From the NCBI RefSeq assembly GCF_011388215.1, contig NZ_CP049989.1, forward strand, positions 3,038,001 through 3,102,000: a stretch of 64,000 nucleotides of DNA, given 5' to 3'. Shown here in pieces: positions 54,346-63,355 of the stretch (positions within the stretch are counted from its first letter, which is position 1; each line of letters begins with the position of its first letter). The position numbers were made by a program, and so were the translations under genes. The notes under the pieces are model-generated. The model searched no databases. It saw only the letters and a list, made by a program, of their open reading frames with translations, and was not told the origin of the DNA. Source of the DNA: Hydrogenophaga crocea. Lineage in GTDB: Bacteria; Pseudomonadota; Gammaproteobacteria; Burkholderiales; Burkholderiaceae_C.

Positions 54346-55062
54346 ATGATCGACCTCTACACCGCCGCCACGCCCAATGGCCACAAGGCCTCGATCGCGC
54401 TCGAGGAGCTGGGCCTGCCCTACGAACTGCACGTGCTCGACCTCACGAAGGGCGAGCAGAAGACGCCGGCCTTCCTGGCCATCAACCCCAACGGCCGCAT
54501 CCCCGCCATCGTCGACCGCGAGGCCGGCGGCTTCGCGGTGTTCGAGTCGGGCGCGGTGCTGGTCTACCTGGCCGAGAAGACCGGCCGCCTCATGCCCGCC
54601 GATGCGAAGGGCCGCTCGCGCGTGATGCAGTGGCTGATGTTCCAGATGGGCGGCATCGGGCCCATGATGGGCCAGGCCAATGTGTTCTTCCGCTACTTCC
54701 CCGAGAAGATCCCCGCGGTGATCGAGCGCTACCAGGGCGAGAGCAAGCGCCTGTTTCGCGTGCTCGACGGCCACCTGCGCGAGCACGAGTACCTCGCGGG
54801 CGACTATTCCATCGCCGACATCGCCAACTGGGCCTGGGTGCGCACGCACCGCTGGTCCGGCGTGGACATCGACGACCTGCCGCACCTCAAGCGCTGGCGC
54901 GACGCGATCCGCGCGCGGCCCGCGGTGCAGCGCGGCATCGAACGCCCGGCCCCGGCGGTCGACCTCTCGCGCGACGGCGAGGCCGCGGCGCAGCGCTTCG
55001 CCGAAGACGCGCGCAAGCTCATGGAGACCGGCCAGAGCCTCAAACCCGGGGGCGCGGCATGA
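54346..55062 (+). CDS. Glutathione-S-transferase-like protein (YfcG/YghU type)
   Basis: The 238-residue protein has an N-terminal thioredoxin-like domain ([47 protein letters not shown]) and an all-helical C-terminal domain with [18 protein letters not shown]. The TPNG/HK active-site region places it near the disulfide-bond reductase YfcG/YghU branch. It overlaps the next GST-like gene by ATGA, so the two are co-translated. Confidence 0.88.
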   Translation: MIDLYTAATPNGHKASIALEELGLPYELHVLDLTKGEQKTPAFLAINPNGRIPAIVDREAGGFAVFESGAVLVYLAEKTGRLMPADAKGRSRVMQWLMFQMGGIGPMMGQANVFFRYFPEKIPAVIERYQGESKRLFRVLDGHLREHEYLAGDYSIADIANWAWVRTHRWSGVDIDDLPHLKRWRDAIRARPAVQRGIERPAPAVDLSRDGEAAAQRFAEDARKLMETGQSLKPGGAA

Positions 55063-55673
55063 AGCTCTACGTGTCCGAGCGCGCCCCCAACCCGCGCCGC
55101 GTGCAGATGTTCATCGCCGAGAAGGGCATCACCGGCATCGAGCAGGTGTTGGTCGACATCAACGCGCACGAGCACCGCGCGCACCCGCTGCTCTCGCGCG
55201 GCCCGATGGCGCGCATCCCCGTGCTCGAACTCGGCGACGGCCGCGTGCTGAGCGAGTCGCGCGCGATCTGCACCTACCTCGAAGGCCTGCACCCCGAGCC
55301 CGACCTCATGGGCCGCAACGCCGAGGAGCGCGCCTTCATCGAGATGGCCGACCGCCAGGTGGAGTGGTCCATCACGCTGCCGCTGGCCCAGGCGATCCGC
55401 CACCAGCACCCGGGGCTCGCGGTGCTCGAACAGCCGCAGTTCCCCGACTTCGGCGCCTCGCAGCAGGCCAAGGCGCTCGAGACCCTGCGCTGGCTCGACG
55501 CGCAACTGCAGCGCCAGCCCTGGGTCGCGGGCGAGCGCTTCACCATCGCCGACATCACGGCCTTCTGCACCATCGAGTTCGCGCGCCTGCTCAAGTGGAA
55601 GCCGGCCGAGCTGGGCCTGCCCGCGCTGGCGGCCTGGCGCGACCGGATGGCCGCCCGCCCCTCGGCGGCCTGA
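55059..55673 (+). CDS. Glutathione-S-transferase-like protein
   Basis: The 204-residue protein has a thioredoxin-like N-terminal domain ([52 protein letters not shown]) and a helical C-terminal domain with [20 protein letters not shown]. It starts within the stop of the preceding GST-like gene. Substrate is not predictable. Confidence 0.88.
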   Translation: MKLYVSERAPNPRRVQMFIAEKGITGIEQVLVDINAHEHRAHPLLSRGPMARIPVLELGDGRVLSESRAICTYLEGLHPEPDLMGRNAEERAFIEMADRQVEWSITLPLAQAIRHQHPGLAVLEQPQFPDFGASQQAKALETLRWLDAQLQRQPWVAGERFTIADITAFCTIEFARLLKWKPAELGLPALAAWRDRMAARPSAA

Positions 55674-55755
55674 TCCCTCCCGCCGCCCCTGCCCCTCGCC
55701 CCGCGGCCCGGGCCGGCCTGCCGGCTGGCGGCTGGCCACCGTGCCGCGCCACGGG

Positions 55756-55793
55756 TTGGCATTGGTCTTGCCTCACATCTTGTATCCAAGATG
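55756..55793 (+). promoter_or_regulatory. Promoter and GntR-like operator of the atzF operon
   Basis: TTGGCA (55756-55761) and TTGTAT (55780-55785) with an 18-nt spacer form a plausible sigma-70 promoter. The -10 hexamer lies inside the palindrome CATCTTGTATCCAAGATG (55776-55793), which resembles operators of FadR/FCD-subfamily GntR repressors. No GntR gene is present in the window, so the regulator would be encoded elsewhere. Confidence 0.5.
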
Positions 55794-55805
55794 GGATGAC
55801 CCAAG

Positions 55806-57521
55806 ATGGTGCCAACCGATTCCACCCCCCGTGCCCCGGCCGCGGCCTGGCAGACCGCCTGGCTGCACCAACCGCCCCAGCCCCTGAGCGGCGCGGCCAG
55901 CGGCCCGCTCGCGGGCCTGCGCTTCGCGGTCAAGGACAACATCGACGTGGCCGGCTGGCCCACCACCGCGGCCTGCCCCGCTTTCGCGCACACGCCCACC
56001 GCCCACGCCACCGTGGTGCAGCGCCTGCTCGACGCCGGGGCCACGCTGGTCGGCAAGACCAACCTCGACCAGTTCGCCTGCGGTCTCAACGGCACGCGCT
56101 CCCCGTACGGGGCCGTGCCCAACAGCTTCGACCCGGCGCTGGTCTCGGGCGGCTCCAGTTCCGGCTCGGCCGTGGTGGTGGCGCGCGGCGAGGTCGATTT
56201 CTCGCTCGGCACCGACACCGCCGGCTCGGGCCGCGTGCCCGCGGGCCTGAACAACATCGTCGGCCTGAAGCCCTCACGCGGCCTGGTGAGCGCCCGGGGC
56301 GTGGTGCCCGCCGCGCAGAGCATCGACTGCGTGTCGGTGTTCGCGCGCACCGTGGCCACCGCCGCGCGCGTGCTGACCCAGATCGCCGCGCCCGATGCAC
56401 AAGACCCGTACTCGCGCGAGCTCGCGCTGGTGCGCCAGCCCTGGGGTCGCCGCTTCCGCTTCGGCGTGCCCGACGACCTCTCGGCCTGCGACGCGCCCAG
56501 CCGCGCCGCCTTCGAGCAGGCCATCGCGCAGCTGCAGGCCCTGGGCGGCGAGCCCGTGCGCTTCACCTACCGCCCCTTCGCCGAAGCCGCCGACCTGCTC
56601 TATGAAAGCGCGCTGGTGGCCGAGCGCTACGCCGCCATCCGCGCCTTCTTCGACGCCCACGAAGACCAGGTGATCGAACCCGTGCGCAGCATCGTGGCCA
56701 AGGGCCGCGGCTACTCGGCGGCCGACTGGTGCGAGGCGCAGGTCAGGCTGCAGGCACTGTCGCAACAGACGCGCCAGGCCTGGCGGGCCTTCGACGTGAT
56801 GGTGGTGCCGACCGCACCGCGCCACGTGGCCATCGCCGACATGCAGGCCGACCCGGTGGCGCTCAACCGCGCGCTCGGGGCGTACACCAACTTCGTCAAC
56901 CTGCTCGACCACGCGGCGCTCGCGGTGCCCGTCAGCCTGCGGCCCGACGGCCTGCCCTTCGGCGTGACGCTGATCGCGCCTGCGGGCATGGACTGGCCGC
57001 TGCTCGAGCTGGGCCAGCGCCTGCACCACGCCAGCGGTCTCACCCAGGGCGCCACCGGCGAACCGCTGCCCGCGCCCGAAGCCCTGCCACTCGATGCCCC
57101 CGAGCCCCGCGTGAAGCTCGCGGTGGTGGGCGCGCACCTGAGCGGCATGCCGCTCAACGCCCAGCTCACCGAGCGCGACGCGCGCCTGATCACCAGCACC
57201 TTCACCAGCGCCGACTACCGCTTCTACGCGCTGCCCGGCACCACGCCGCCCAAACCCGGTCTGGTGCGCGTGGCACCGGGCCAGGGCGCGCCGATCGCGG
57301 TCGAGGTCTGGGACATGCCGCTGCGCCACTACGGCAGCTTCGTCGCCCTGATCCCCGCGCCGCTGGGCATCGGCACGCTGGACCTCGTCAACGGCGAGCG
57401 CGTGCAGGGCTTCGTCTGCGAACAGCAGGCCACGCTGGGCGCACTCGACATCACCGGCCACGGCGGCTGGCGCAACTACCTCGCGCAGGCCGCGCGCAGC
57501 GCGCCGGCCGCCACCGCCTGA
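55806..57521 (+). CDS. atzF: Allophanate hydrolase
   Basis: The 571-residue protein has an amidase-signature domain with Lys43 in AVKDNID, GGSSSGS at 115-121 and the nucleophile Ser141 in GTDTAGSGR, followed from about residue 435 by the AtzF/DUR2-type C-terminal domain (VKLAVVGAHLSGMPLNAQLT to TGHGGWRNYLAQA). It hydrolyses allophanate to ammonia and carbon dioxide, the last step of urea-amidolyase, cyanuric-acid and related ureide pathways. Linkage to atzG, atzE and atzH-like genes further down supports this reading. No urea carboxylase is seen. Confidence 0.9.
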   Translation: MVPTDSTPRAPAAAWQTAWLHQPPQPLSGAASGPLAGLRFAVKDNIDVAGWPTTAACPAFAHTPTAHATVVQRLLDAGATLVGKTNLDQFACGLNGTRSPYGAVPNSFDPALVSGGSSSGSAVVVARGEVDFSLGTDTAGSGRVPAGLNNIVGLKPSRGLVSARGVVPAAQSIDCVSVFARTVATAARVLTQIAAPDAQDPYSRELALVRQPWGRRFRFGVPDDLSACDAPSRAAFEQAIAQLQALGGEPVRFTYRPFAEAADLLYESALVAERYAAIRAFFDAHEDQVIEPVRSIVAKGRGYSAADWCEAQVRLQALSQQTRQAWRAFDVMVVPTAPRHVAIADMQADPVALNRALGAYTNFVNLLDHAALAVPVSLRPDGLPFGVTLIAPAGMDWPLLELGQRLHHASGLTQGATGEPLPAPEALPLDAPEPRVKLAVVGAHLSGMPLNAQLTERDARLITSTFTSADYRFYALPGTTPPKPGLVRVAPGQGAPIAVEVWDMPLRHYGSFVALIPAPLGIGTLDLVNGERVQGFVCEQQATLGALDITGHGGWRNYLAQAARSAPAATA

Positions 57522-57570
57522 TCCCCCTTTTTCTTTTCCATTGCCTTCACCGACCTTGCAGGAGTTGTCC

Positions 57571-58581
57571 ATGAAACACCACGCCGCCCCCGCCACCGTT
57601 TCTTCCCGCCGCCGCCAGCTGATCCAGCTCGGCGCCGGCGCCACCGTGCTCGGCGCCCTGGGTGCGCCGCAGGTGCACGCGCAGGCCGCGCCCAAGGTGC
57701 GCATCGGCTACTGGCCGATCGCGGCCGGCCTGCCGTTCTACGCGGCCATCGAACTCGGCTACTTCAAGGAGGCCGGGCTCGACGTGGAGCCGCTGAAGTT
57801 CGCGGGCGCGCAGCAGGTGATGGAGGCCGTGCTGTCCAACCGCGCCGACGGCACGGCCAACGGCACCGGCTCGGCCAACATCGCCATCGGCGAGATCGCC
57901 CAGCCCGGCACCTTCAAGATCTTCTGCTCCAACCCGAGCAACGTGAAGAACGTGCTCGACGAGGTGATCGTGCCCGTGGCCAGCCCGGCCAAGGTCATGG
58001 CCGACCTCAAGGGCAAGCGCGTCGCCTCGGGCCCGGGCATCCAGAACGTCACCCTGGCCAAGACCATCCTCGAGCGCGGCGGCGCCACCGGCGCCACCGT
58101 GGTCGAACTGCCGATCGGCCAGCACGTGGCCGCGCTCGCCGCGGGCCAGGTCGACGGCGCCTACACGCTCGAACCCACCGGCACCATCGGCCGCCTCAAC
58201 GGCACCACCCGCGTGCTCGAGGCCGGCGTGATCGCGCGCTACGTGCTCGGCGACCCCATGGCGCCGTGGTTCGGCGGCTCGGCCTCGCTGTCGTCGGACT
58301 TCATCAAGAAGAACCCCGAGGCCGCCAAGAAGTTCGTGGCCGCCTACGGCAAGGGCGTGACCTACGTGCGCACCAAGGCCACCGAAGCGCGCCAGTACCT
58401 CAAGGGCTACACCCCGATCGAAGGCGCGCTCACGGGCGAGGTGCCGCTGGCCGCGTACACCATGTACAACGAGTTCACGCCGGCCGACGTGGCGCACTTC
58501 CAGAAGTTCTTCGACCTGTTCAGCGAAAAGGGCATCTTCAGCTCGCGCCTGATGGTCGAGACCATGCTCTACAAGGGCTGA
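57571..58581 (+). CDS. ABC transporter substrate-binding protein (NMT1/SsuA-like)
   Basis: The 336-residue protein has an export signal with arginines (SSRRRQLIQLGAGATVLGAL, mature start after VHA) and the NMT1/THI5-type periplasmic fold (VRIGYWPIAAGLPFYAAIEL; LDVEPLKFAGAQQVMEAVLS). It binds the ligand for the permease and ATPase encoded next. Because the operon also makes allophanate hydrolase and an AtzE-type amidase, a nitrogen-rich ureide or triazine is a reasonable ligand guess, not shown by the sequence. Confidence 0.88.
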   Translation: MKHHAAPATVSSRRRQLIQLGAGATVLGALGAPQVHAQAAPKVRIGYWPIAAGLPFYAAIELGYFKEAGLDVEPLKFAGAQQVMEAVLSNRADGTANGTGSANIAIGEIAQPGTFKIFCSNPSNVKNVLDEVIVPVASPAKVMADLKGKRVASGPGIQNVTLAKTILERGGATGATVVELPIGQHVAALAAGQVDGAYTLEPTGTIGRLNGTTRVLEAGVIARYVLGDPMAPWFGGSASLSSDFIKKNPEAAKKFVAAYGKGVTYVRTKATEARQYLKGYTPIEGALTGEVPLAAYTMYNEFTPADVAHFQKFFDLFSEKGIFSSRLMVETMLYKG

Positions 58582-58585
58582 GGCG

Positions 58586-59401
58586 ATGGAAGCGGCCAAG
58601 CCCTGGAGCCCGCCCGCCTCGAGCGGCGCGCCCGCGCTCCCCAAGAAGACCGACTGGAGCCGCGCCCTGCCCTTCGTGGGCCCGCTGGTGCTGTTCATCG
58701 TGTGGGACCTGGTGGTGCGGCTGGGCTTCATCAAGCCCATCCTGCTGCCGCCGCCCATGGCCGCGCTGGGCGCGCTGTTCGGCGGCCTCGCGGGCGGCCC
58801 GCTGCTGGGCGATTTCCTCGTCACCGTGTGGCGCACGGTGCAGGCCTTCCTGATCGCGGCGGTGGTCGGCATGCCGCTGGGCATCGTGCTCGGCAGCACC
58901 GAGAAGGCCTACCGCAGCGTGGAGTTCCTGATTGACTTCTTCCGCTCCACGCCCTCGTCGGCGCTGATCCCGCTGTTCCTCATGATCTTCGGCGTGTCCG
59001 ACATCAACAAGGTCGCCATCGCGGCCTTCGGCGCGCTGCTCATCGTGGTGTTCAACAGCGCTTACGGCGTGATCAACGCTCGCAAGCAGCGGGTGATGGC
59101 GGCCAAGGTCATGGGCGCCAGCCGCTGGCAGGTGTTCAAGGACGTGCTGGTCTGGGAAAGCCTGCAACCGAGCTTCGTGGGCCTGCGCTCGGCGGTGTCC
59201 ATGGCGCTGGTGATCGTGATCGTGGCCGAGATGTTCATCGGCGCCGACAGCGGCCTGGGCAACCGCATCATCAACGCGCAGCAGGTGATGAACGTGAAGG
59301 ACATGTACGCGTCCATCCTCGCCGCGGGCGCGCTGGGCTATGCGCTCAACGTGCTGTTCCTGCTCATCGAACGCAAGATCGTGCACTGGAGCGGCCGATG
59401 A
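58586..59401 (+). CDS. ABC transporter permease (SsuC/TauC-like)
   Basis: The 271-residue membrane protein has about six hydrophobic segments and the inner-membrane ATPase-contact loop in GASRWQVFKDVLVWESLQPS. The family supplies the channel of nitrate/sulfonate/taurine-type importers. It follows the binding protein by 4 nt and overlaps the ATPase gene by ATGA, so the three form a complete importer. Confidence 0.9.
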   Translation: MEAAKPWSPPASSGAPALPKKTDWSRALPFVGPLVLFIVWDLVVRLGFIKPILLPPPMAALGALFGGLAGGPLLGDFLVTVWRTVQAFLIAAVVGMPLGIVLGSTEKAYRSVEFLIDFFRSTPSSALIPLFLMIFGVSDINKVAIAAFGALLIVVFNSAYGVINARKQRVMAAKVMGASRWQVFKDVLVWESLQPSFVGLRSAVSMALVIVIVAEMFIGADSGLGNRIINAQQVMNVKDMYASILAAGALGYALNVLFLLIERKIVHWSGR

Positions 59402-60219
59402 ACACCCTGGTCAACGCCCCCGTGTTCGCCGACGTGCCGGCGCCGCGCTTCCAGCCCGGGCCCGCGGGCACGCACATCACCATCCGCGGCCTCACCAAGT
59501 ACTTCGCGGGCTGGCCGCTGTACGAGAACTTCGACCTCGACATCCCCAAGCACAAGATCGTCTCGGTGTTCGGTCCCAACGGCTGCGGCAAGAGCACGCT
59601 GATCAACATGATCGCGGGCCTGATCCCGATCGACAGCGGCGAGATCCTGTTCGACGGCAAGTCGCTCAAGGACACCAAGATCGGCTACGTGTTCCAGAAC
59701 TACCGCGAAGCGATGTTCCCGTGGATGCGCACCATCGACAACATCGCCTACCCGCTCAAGCTCGAGGGCCGCAGCAAGGCCGAGGTCGACCGCCGCATGG
59801 AAGAGCTCGTGGCCTCGTTCGACGTCAAGTTCGACCTCAAGCGCTTCCCCTACGAGCTCTCGGGCGGCCAGCAGCAGACCGCGTCCATCATGCGCGCGCT
59901 CGCGCCCAAGCCCGAGGTGCTGTTCCTCGACGAACCCTTCTCGGCGCTCGACTTCGAGATGACGCTGTTCATCCGCGAGAAGCTGCAGGAGGTGTTCATG
60001 CAGACCGGCACCACCATGGTGCTGGTCTCGCACGATCTCGAAGAGGCGGTGTACCTGGCCGACCAGGTGCTGCTGCTCACCAAGCGGCCCACCAAGGTCG
60101 CCGAGATCCTGCCCTACGACGACCCGCGCCCGCGCACCACGGCCACGCTCTCCGAGGCCAGCTTCGTGGCCGCCAAGAAGCGCAGCCTGGAGATCTTCCA
60201 GCGCGAGGTGCGGCGGTGA
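59398..60219 (+). CDS. ABC transporter ATP-binding protein (SsuB/TauB-like)
   Basis: The 273-residue ATPase has Walker A GPNGCGKST at 59-67, signature LSGGQQQ, Walker B LFLDEPFSALD and the H-loop in VLVSHDLEEAVYL. A slight oddity is the QQQT signature flank in place of the usual QRQR. It is translationally coupled to the permease and to the atzG-like gene, whose GTG overlaps its stop (GTGA). Confidence 0.93.
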   Translation: MNTLVNAPVFADVPAPRFQPGPAGTHITIRGLTKYFAGWPLYENFDLDIPKHKIVSVFGPNGCGKSTLINMIAGLIPIDSGEILFDGKSLKDTKIGYVFQNYREAMFPWMRTIDNIAYPLKLEGRSKAEVDRRMEELVASFDVKFDLKRFPYELSGGQQQTASIMRALAPKPEVLFLDEPFSALDFEMTLFIREKLQEVFMQTGTTMVLVSHDLEEAVYLADQVLLLTKRPTKVAEILPYDDPRPRTTATLSEASFVAAKKRSLEIFQREVRR

Positions 60220-60431
60220 ACGGGGCCGCCACGCTCGCCTACGTGCAGGCCGCGGCCGCGCTGCTCGAACTGCCGCTGGACGCCGAGCGCGCCGCGCGCG
60301 TGGCCGGCCACCTGGAGCGCACCGCCGCGCTCGCTGCGCGGCTGCAGGCCTTCGCGCTCGACGACGAGACCGAGCCGGTGGCGCTCTACTGCCCCGCGCC
60401 GTTTCCATCGGCCCCGGCAACGCCGCGCTGA
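60216..60431 (+). CDS. atzG: AtzG-like amidase accessory subunit (DUF4089)
   Basis: From the GTG at 60216 the 71-residue product is a small helical protein (TLAYVQAAAALLELPLDAER; VAGHLERTAALAARLQAFAL) ending with a short proline-rich tail. It matches the DUF4089 family, known as AtzG in cyanuric-acid degradation (a GatC-like stabilising partner of AtzE) and as HpxX in oxalurate loci. The gene overlaps the ATPase stop as GTGA and precedes the atzE-like gene by 7 nt, the same order as in those systems. Confidence 0.82.
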   Translation: MNGAATLAYVQAAAALLELPLDAERAARVAGHLERTAALAARLQAFALDDETEPVALYCPAPFPSAPATPR

Positions 60432-60438
60432 GGTGCCC

Positions 60439-61824
60439 ATGCCCACGCTCAGCCAGACCGCCCACGCCATCGCCACCCGCCGCACCCGCGCCAGCGAGGT
60501 GCTGCAGGCCTGCATCGCGCGCATCGAGGCCACCGAACCGCGCCTCAACGCCTTCACCGGCACGCGCTTCGAGGCCGCGCGCGCACAGGCCGCGCAGATC
60601 GATGCGCGGCTGTCGCGCGGCGAGGCCGTGGGCCCGCTCGCGGGCGTGCCCTTCGCGGTCAAGAACCTGTTCGACATCGCGGGCGAGGTCACGCTCGCGG
60701 GCTCCAAGGTGAACCGCGCGAACCCGCCCGCGCCGGCCGACGCGGTGCTGGTGCAGCGCCTGCAGGCCGCGGGCGCGGTGCTCGTGGGCGCGCTCAACAT
60801 GGACGAGTACGCCTACGGCTTCACCACCGAGAACAGCCACGAGGGGCCCACGCACAACCCGCACCGACCGGGCCACAGCGCGGGCGGCTCCTCGGGCGGC
60901 TGCGGCGCCGCGGTGGGCGGCGGCCAGGTGCCGCTGGCCCTGGGCTCGGACACCAACGGCTCGATCCGCGTGCCCGCGTCGTTCTGCGGCGTGTGGGGGC
61001 TCAAGCCCACCTTCGGCCGGCTCTCGCGCCGCGGCAGCTTTCCCTTCGTGGCCAGCATCGACCACCTCGGCCCCTTCGCCGACGACGCGGCCGGCCTGGC
61101 GCTGGCCTACGACGCGCTGCAAGGCCCCGACCCGCTCGACCCCGGCTGCTTCGCCACCCGGGTGCAGCCCACGCACCGCGCGCTCGAGCAGGGCGTGCAG
61201 GGCCTGCGCATCGGCGTGCTCGGCGGCTACTTCGAAGCGCACGCGAACGCGCCCGCGCGCGAGGCGGTGGCCCAGGCCGCTGCCGCGCTCGGGGCGCGCG
61301 AGACCGTGCTCTGGCCCTTCGCGGCCGAGGCCCGCGCGGCCGCCTTCATCACCAGCGCGAGCGAGGGCGGCGCGCTGCACCTGCAGCGCCTGCGCGAGCG
61401 CATGGGCGATTTCGAACCGCTCTCGGTCGACCGCTTCATCGCCGGCGCGCTGCAGCCCGCCGCCTGGTACGTGCGCGCGCAGCGCTTTCGCCGCGTCTAC
61501 CGCGACCAGGTCAATGCCCTGTTCCGCGACTGGGACCTGCTGATCGCGCCGGCCACCCCCGTGCCCGCACCCGCGCTGGGCAGCGAGTGGATCGAGGTCA
61601 ACGGCCAGCGCCTGCCCTGCCGGCCCTCCATCGGCCTGCTCACCCAGCCGGTGTCCTACGCGGGCTGCCCGGTGGTGGCCGCGCCGATGTGGCCCTCGGG
61701 CACCGACGGCCTGCCCCTCGGCGTGCAACTGATCGCCGCGCCCTGGCGCGAAGACCTGGCCCTGCGCGCGGGCCGGGTGCTGGAACAGGCGGGCGCGGCC
61801 CGCGTGAAGGAAGCCCTGCCGTGA
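60439..61824 (+). CDS. atzE: AtzE/HpxY-family amidase
   Basis: The 461-residue amidase-signature protein has Lys75 in [15 protein letters not shown] and the nucleophile Ser175 in [12 protein letters not shown]. In Pseudomonas sp. ADP AtzE with AtzG deaminates 1-carboxybiuret; the homologous HpxY acts in oxalurate breakdown. The gene lies between atzG- and atzH-like genes and overlaps the latter by one base. A GTG at 60433 would add two residues. Confidence 0.87.
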   Translation: MPTLSQTAHAIATRRTRASEVLQACIARIEATEPRLNAFTGTRFEAARAQAAQIDARLSRGEAVGPLAGVPFAVKNLFDIAGEVTLAGSKVNRANPPAPADAVLVQRLQAAGAVLVGALNMDEYAYGFTTENSHEGPTHNPHRPGHSAGGSSGGCGAAVGGGQVPLALGSDTNGSIRVPASFCGVWGLKPTFGRLSRRGSFPFVASIDHLGPFADDAAGLALAYDALQGPDPLDPGCFATRVQPTHRALEQGVQGLRIGVLGGYFEAHANAPAREAVAQAAAALGARETVLWPFAAEARAAAFITSASEGGALHLQRLRERMGDFEPLSVDRFIAGALQPAAWYVRAQRFRRVYRDQVNALFRDWDLLIAPATPVPAPALGSEWIEVNGQRLPCRPSIGLLTQPVSYAGCPVVAAPMWPSGTDGLPLGVQLIAAPWREDLALRAGRVLEQAGAARVKEALP

Positions 61825-62198
61825 TGCCCATCAACGACCCCGCGGTGCTGGCCGAGGTGACCGCGGCCTTCGAGCGCTACGAGACCGCGCTCGTGACCAA
61901 CGACGTGGCCGTGCTCGACGAGCTGTTCTGGAACAGCCCGCACACGCTGCGCTACGGCGCCACCGAAAACCTCTACGGCTACGCGCAGATCCAGGCCTTT
62001 CGCGCCGCGCGGCCCGCGGCCGGCCTGGCGCGCACCCTGGGCCGCACCGTCATCACCACCTACGGCCGCGACTTCGCCACCGCCAACACCGAGTTCCACC
62101 GCAGCGGCAGCGACCGCGTGGGCCGCCAGAGCCAGACCTGGCTGCGCACGCCCGAAGGCTGGCGCGTGGTGGCCGCCCACGTGAGCCTGCTGGCCTGA
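61824..62198 (+). CDS. atzH: AtzH/HpxZ-like protein (DUF3225)
   Basis: The 124-residue protein ([60 protein letters not shown]) has the NTF2-like fold of DUF3225. AtzH is reported as a decarboxylating amidohydrolase of 1,3-dicarboxyurea giving allophanate, the substrate of AtzF; HpxZ is its oxalurate-locus homologue. The ATG overlaps the last base of the atzE stop. Confidence 0.87.
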   Translation: MPINDPAVLAEVTAAFERYETALVTNDVAVLDELFWNSPHTLRYGATENLYGYAQIQAFRAARPAAGLARTLGRTVITTYGRDFATANTEFHRSGSDRVGRQSQTWLRTPEGWRVVAAHVSLLA

Positions 62199-62235
62199 TT
62201 CCCCCGCCCCATCCACCCCCACCGGAGCCTTCGCC

Positions 62236-63342
62236 ATGAGCCTTCTCCTGCCCAACCGCCGCGATTCGATCAAGACCCTGGCTGCGCTCGGCGCGGCCGC
62301 CGCCTCGCCCCTGGCCTTCGCGCAGAAGCCGATCACGGTCGGCGTGATCTACGTCGGCCCGCGCGACGACTATGGCTACAACCAGGCCCAGGCCGAGGCC
62401 GCGGCCCAGCTCAAGAAGATGCCCGGCGTGAAGGTGGTGGAGGAAGAGAACGTGCCCGAGACCGCCGCGGTGCAACGCACCATGACCGGCATGATCGCGC
62501 AGGACGGCGCGAGCCTGATCTTCCCGACCTCGTTCGGCTACTTCGACCCGCACATGCTGGCCGTGGCCGCCAAGTACCCCGACGTGCGCTTCGCCCACTG
62601 CGGCGGCATGTGGACCGAAGGCAAGCACCCCAAGAACACCGCGAGCTTCTTCGGCTACATCGACGAGTGCCAGTACCTCAACGGCGTGATCGCCGCGCAC
62701 ATGAGCAAGAGCGGCAAGCTCGGTTTCATCGCGGCCAAGCCGATCCCGCAGGTGCTGCGCAACATCAACGCCTTCACCATGGGCGCGCGCTCGGTCAAGC
62801 CCGGCATCACCACCAGCGTGATCTTCACCGGCGACTGGTCGATGCCGGTGAAAGAGGCCGAGGCCACGAACAGCCTCGCCGACCAGGGCGTGGACGTGTT
62901 CACCATGCACGTGGACGGCCCCAAGGTGATCGTGGAAACCGCGGCCAAGCGCGGCAAGATGGTCTGCGGCTACCACGCCAGCCAGGCCAAGCTCGCGCCG
63001 CAGGCCTACCTCACCGGCGCCGAGTGGAACTGGCTCACCGCGTACACCACCTTCATCGAGGCCGCGCGCAGCGGCAAGCCGCACCCCAACTTCGTGCGCG
63101 GCGGCCTCAAGGAAGGCTTCGTCAAACCCTCGGCCTATGGCCCCGCCGTGACCGACGCCGCGAAGAAGCAGGCCGACGGCATCAAGGCGCAGATGGTCGC
63201 GGGCAGCTTCGACATCTTCAAGGGCCCGCTCAAGGACAACAAGGGCGCGACCGCGATCCCCGCGGGCAAGGCCTTCAAGCAGACCGATCTCGAGCTCGAG
63301 AAGATGAACTACCTGGTCGAAGGCGTCATCGGCAGCGTCTGA
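62236..63342 (+). CDS. BMP-family ABC transporter substrate-binding lipoprotein-like protein
   Basis: The 368-residue protein has an export signal (RRDSIKTLAALGAAAASPLA, mature after FAQ) and the BMP/PnrA-like fold (VGVIYVGPRDDYGYNQAQAE; NGVIAAHMSKSGKLGFIAAK; GADAxD-type ligand region DQGVDVFTMHVDGPK). PnrA relatives bind nucleosides or purine-like compounds. It has no lipobox cysteine. It precedes the permease gene by 13 nt, making a second importer in the same operon, suited to a cyclic nitrogen compound. Confidence 0.88.
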   Translation: MSLLLPNRRDSIKTLAALGAAAASPLAFAQKPITVGVIYVGPRDDYGYNQAQAEAAAQLKKMPGVKVVEEENVPETAAVQRTMTGMIAQDGASLIFPTSFGYFDPHMLAVAAKYPDVRFAHCGGMWTEGKHPKNTASFFGYIDECQYLNGVIAAHMSKSGKLGFIAAKPIPQVLRNINAFTMGARSVKPGITTSVIFTGDWSMPVKEAEATNSLADQGVDVFTMHVDGPKVIVETAAKRGKMVCGYHASQAKLAPQAYLTGAEWNWLTAYTTFIEAARSGKPHPNFVRGGLKEGFVKPSAYGPAVTDAAKKQADGIKAQMVAGSFDIFKGPLKDNKGATAIPAGKAFKQTDLELEKMNYLVEGVIGSV

Positions 63343-63355
63343 GCAGGCCCACGCC

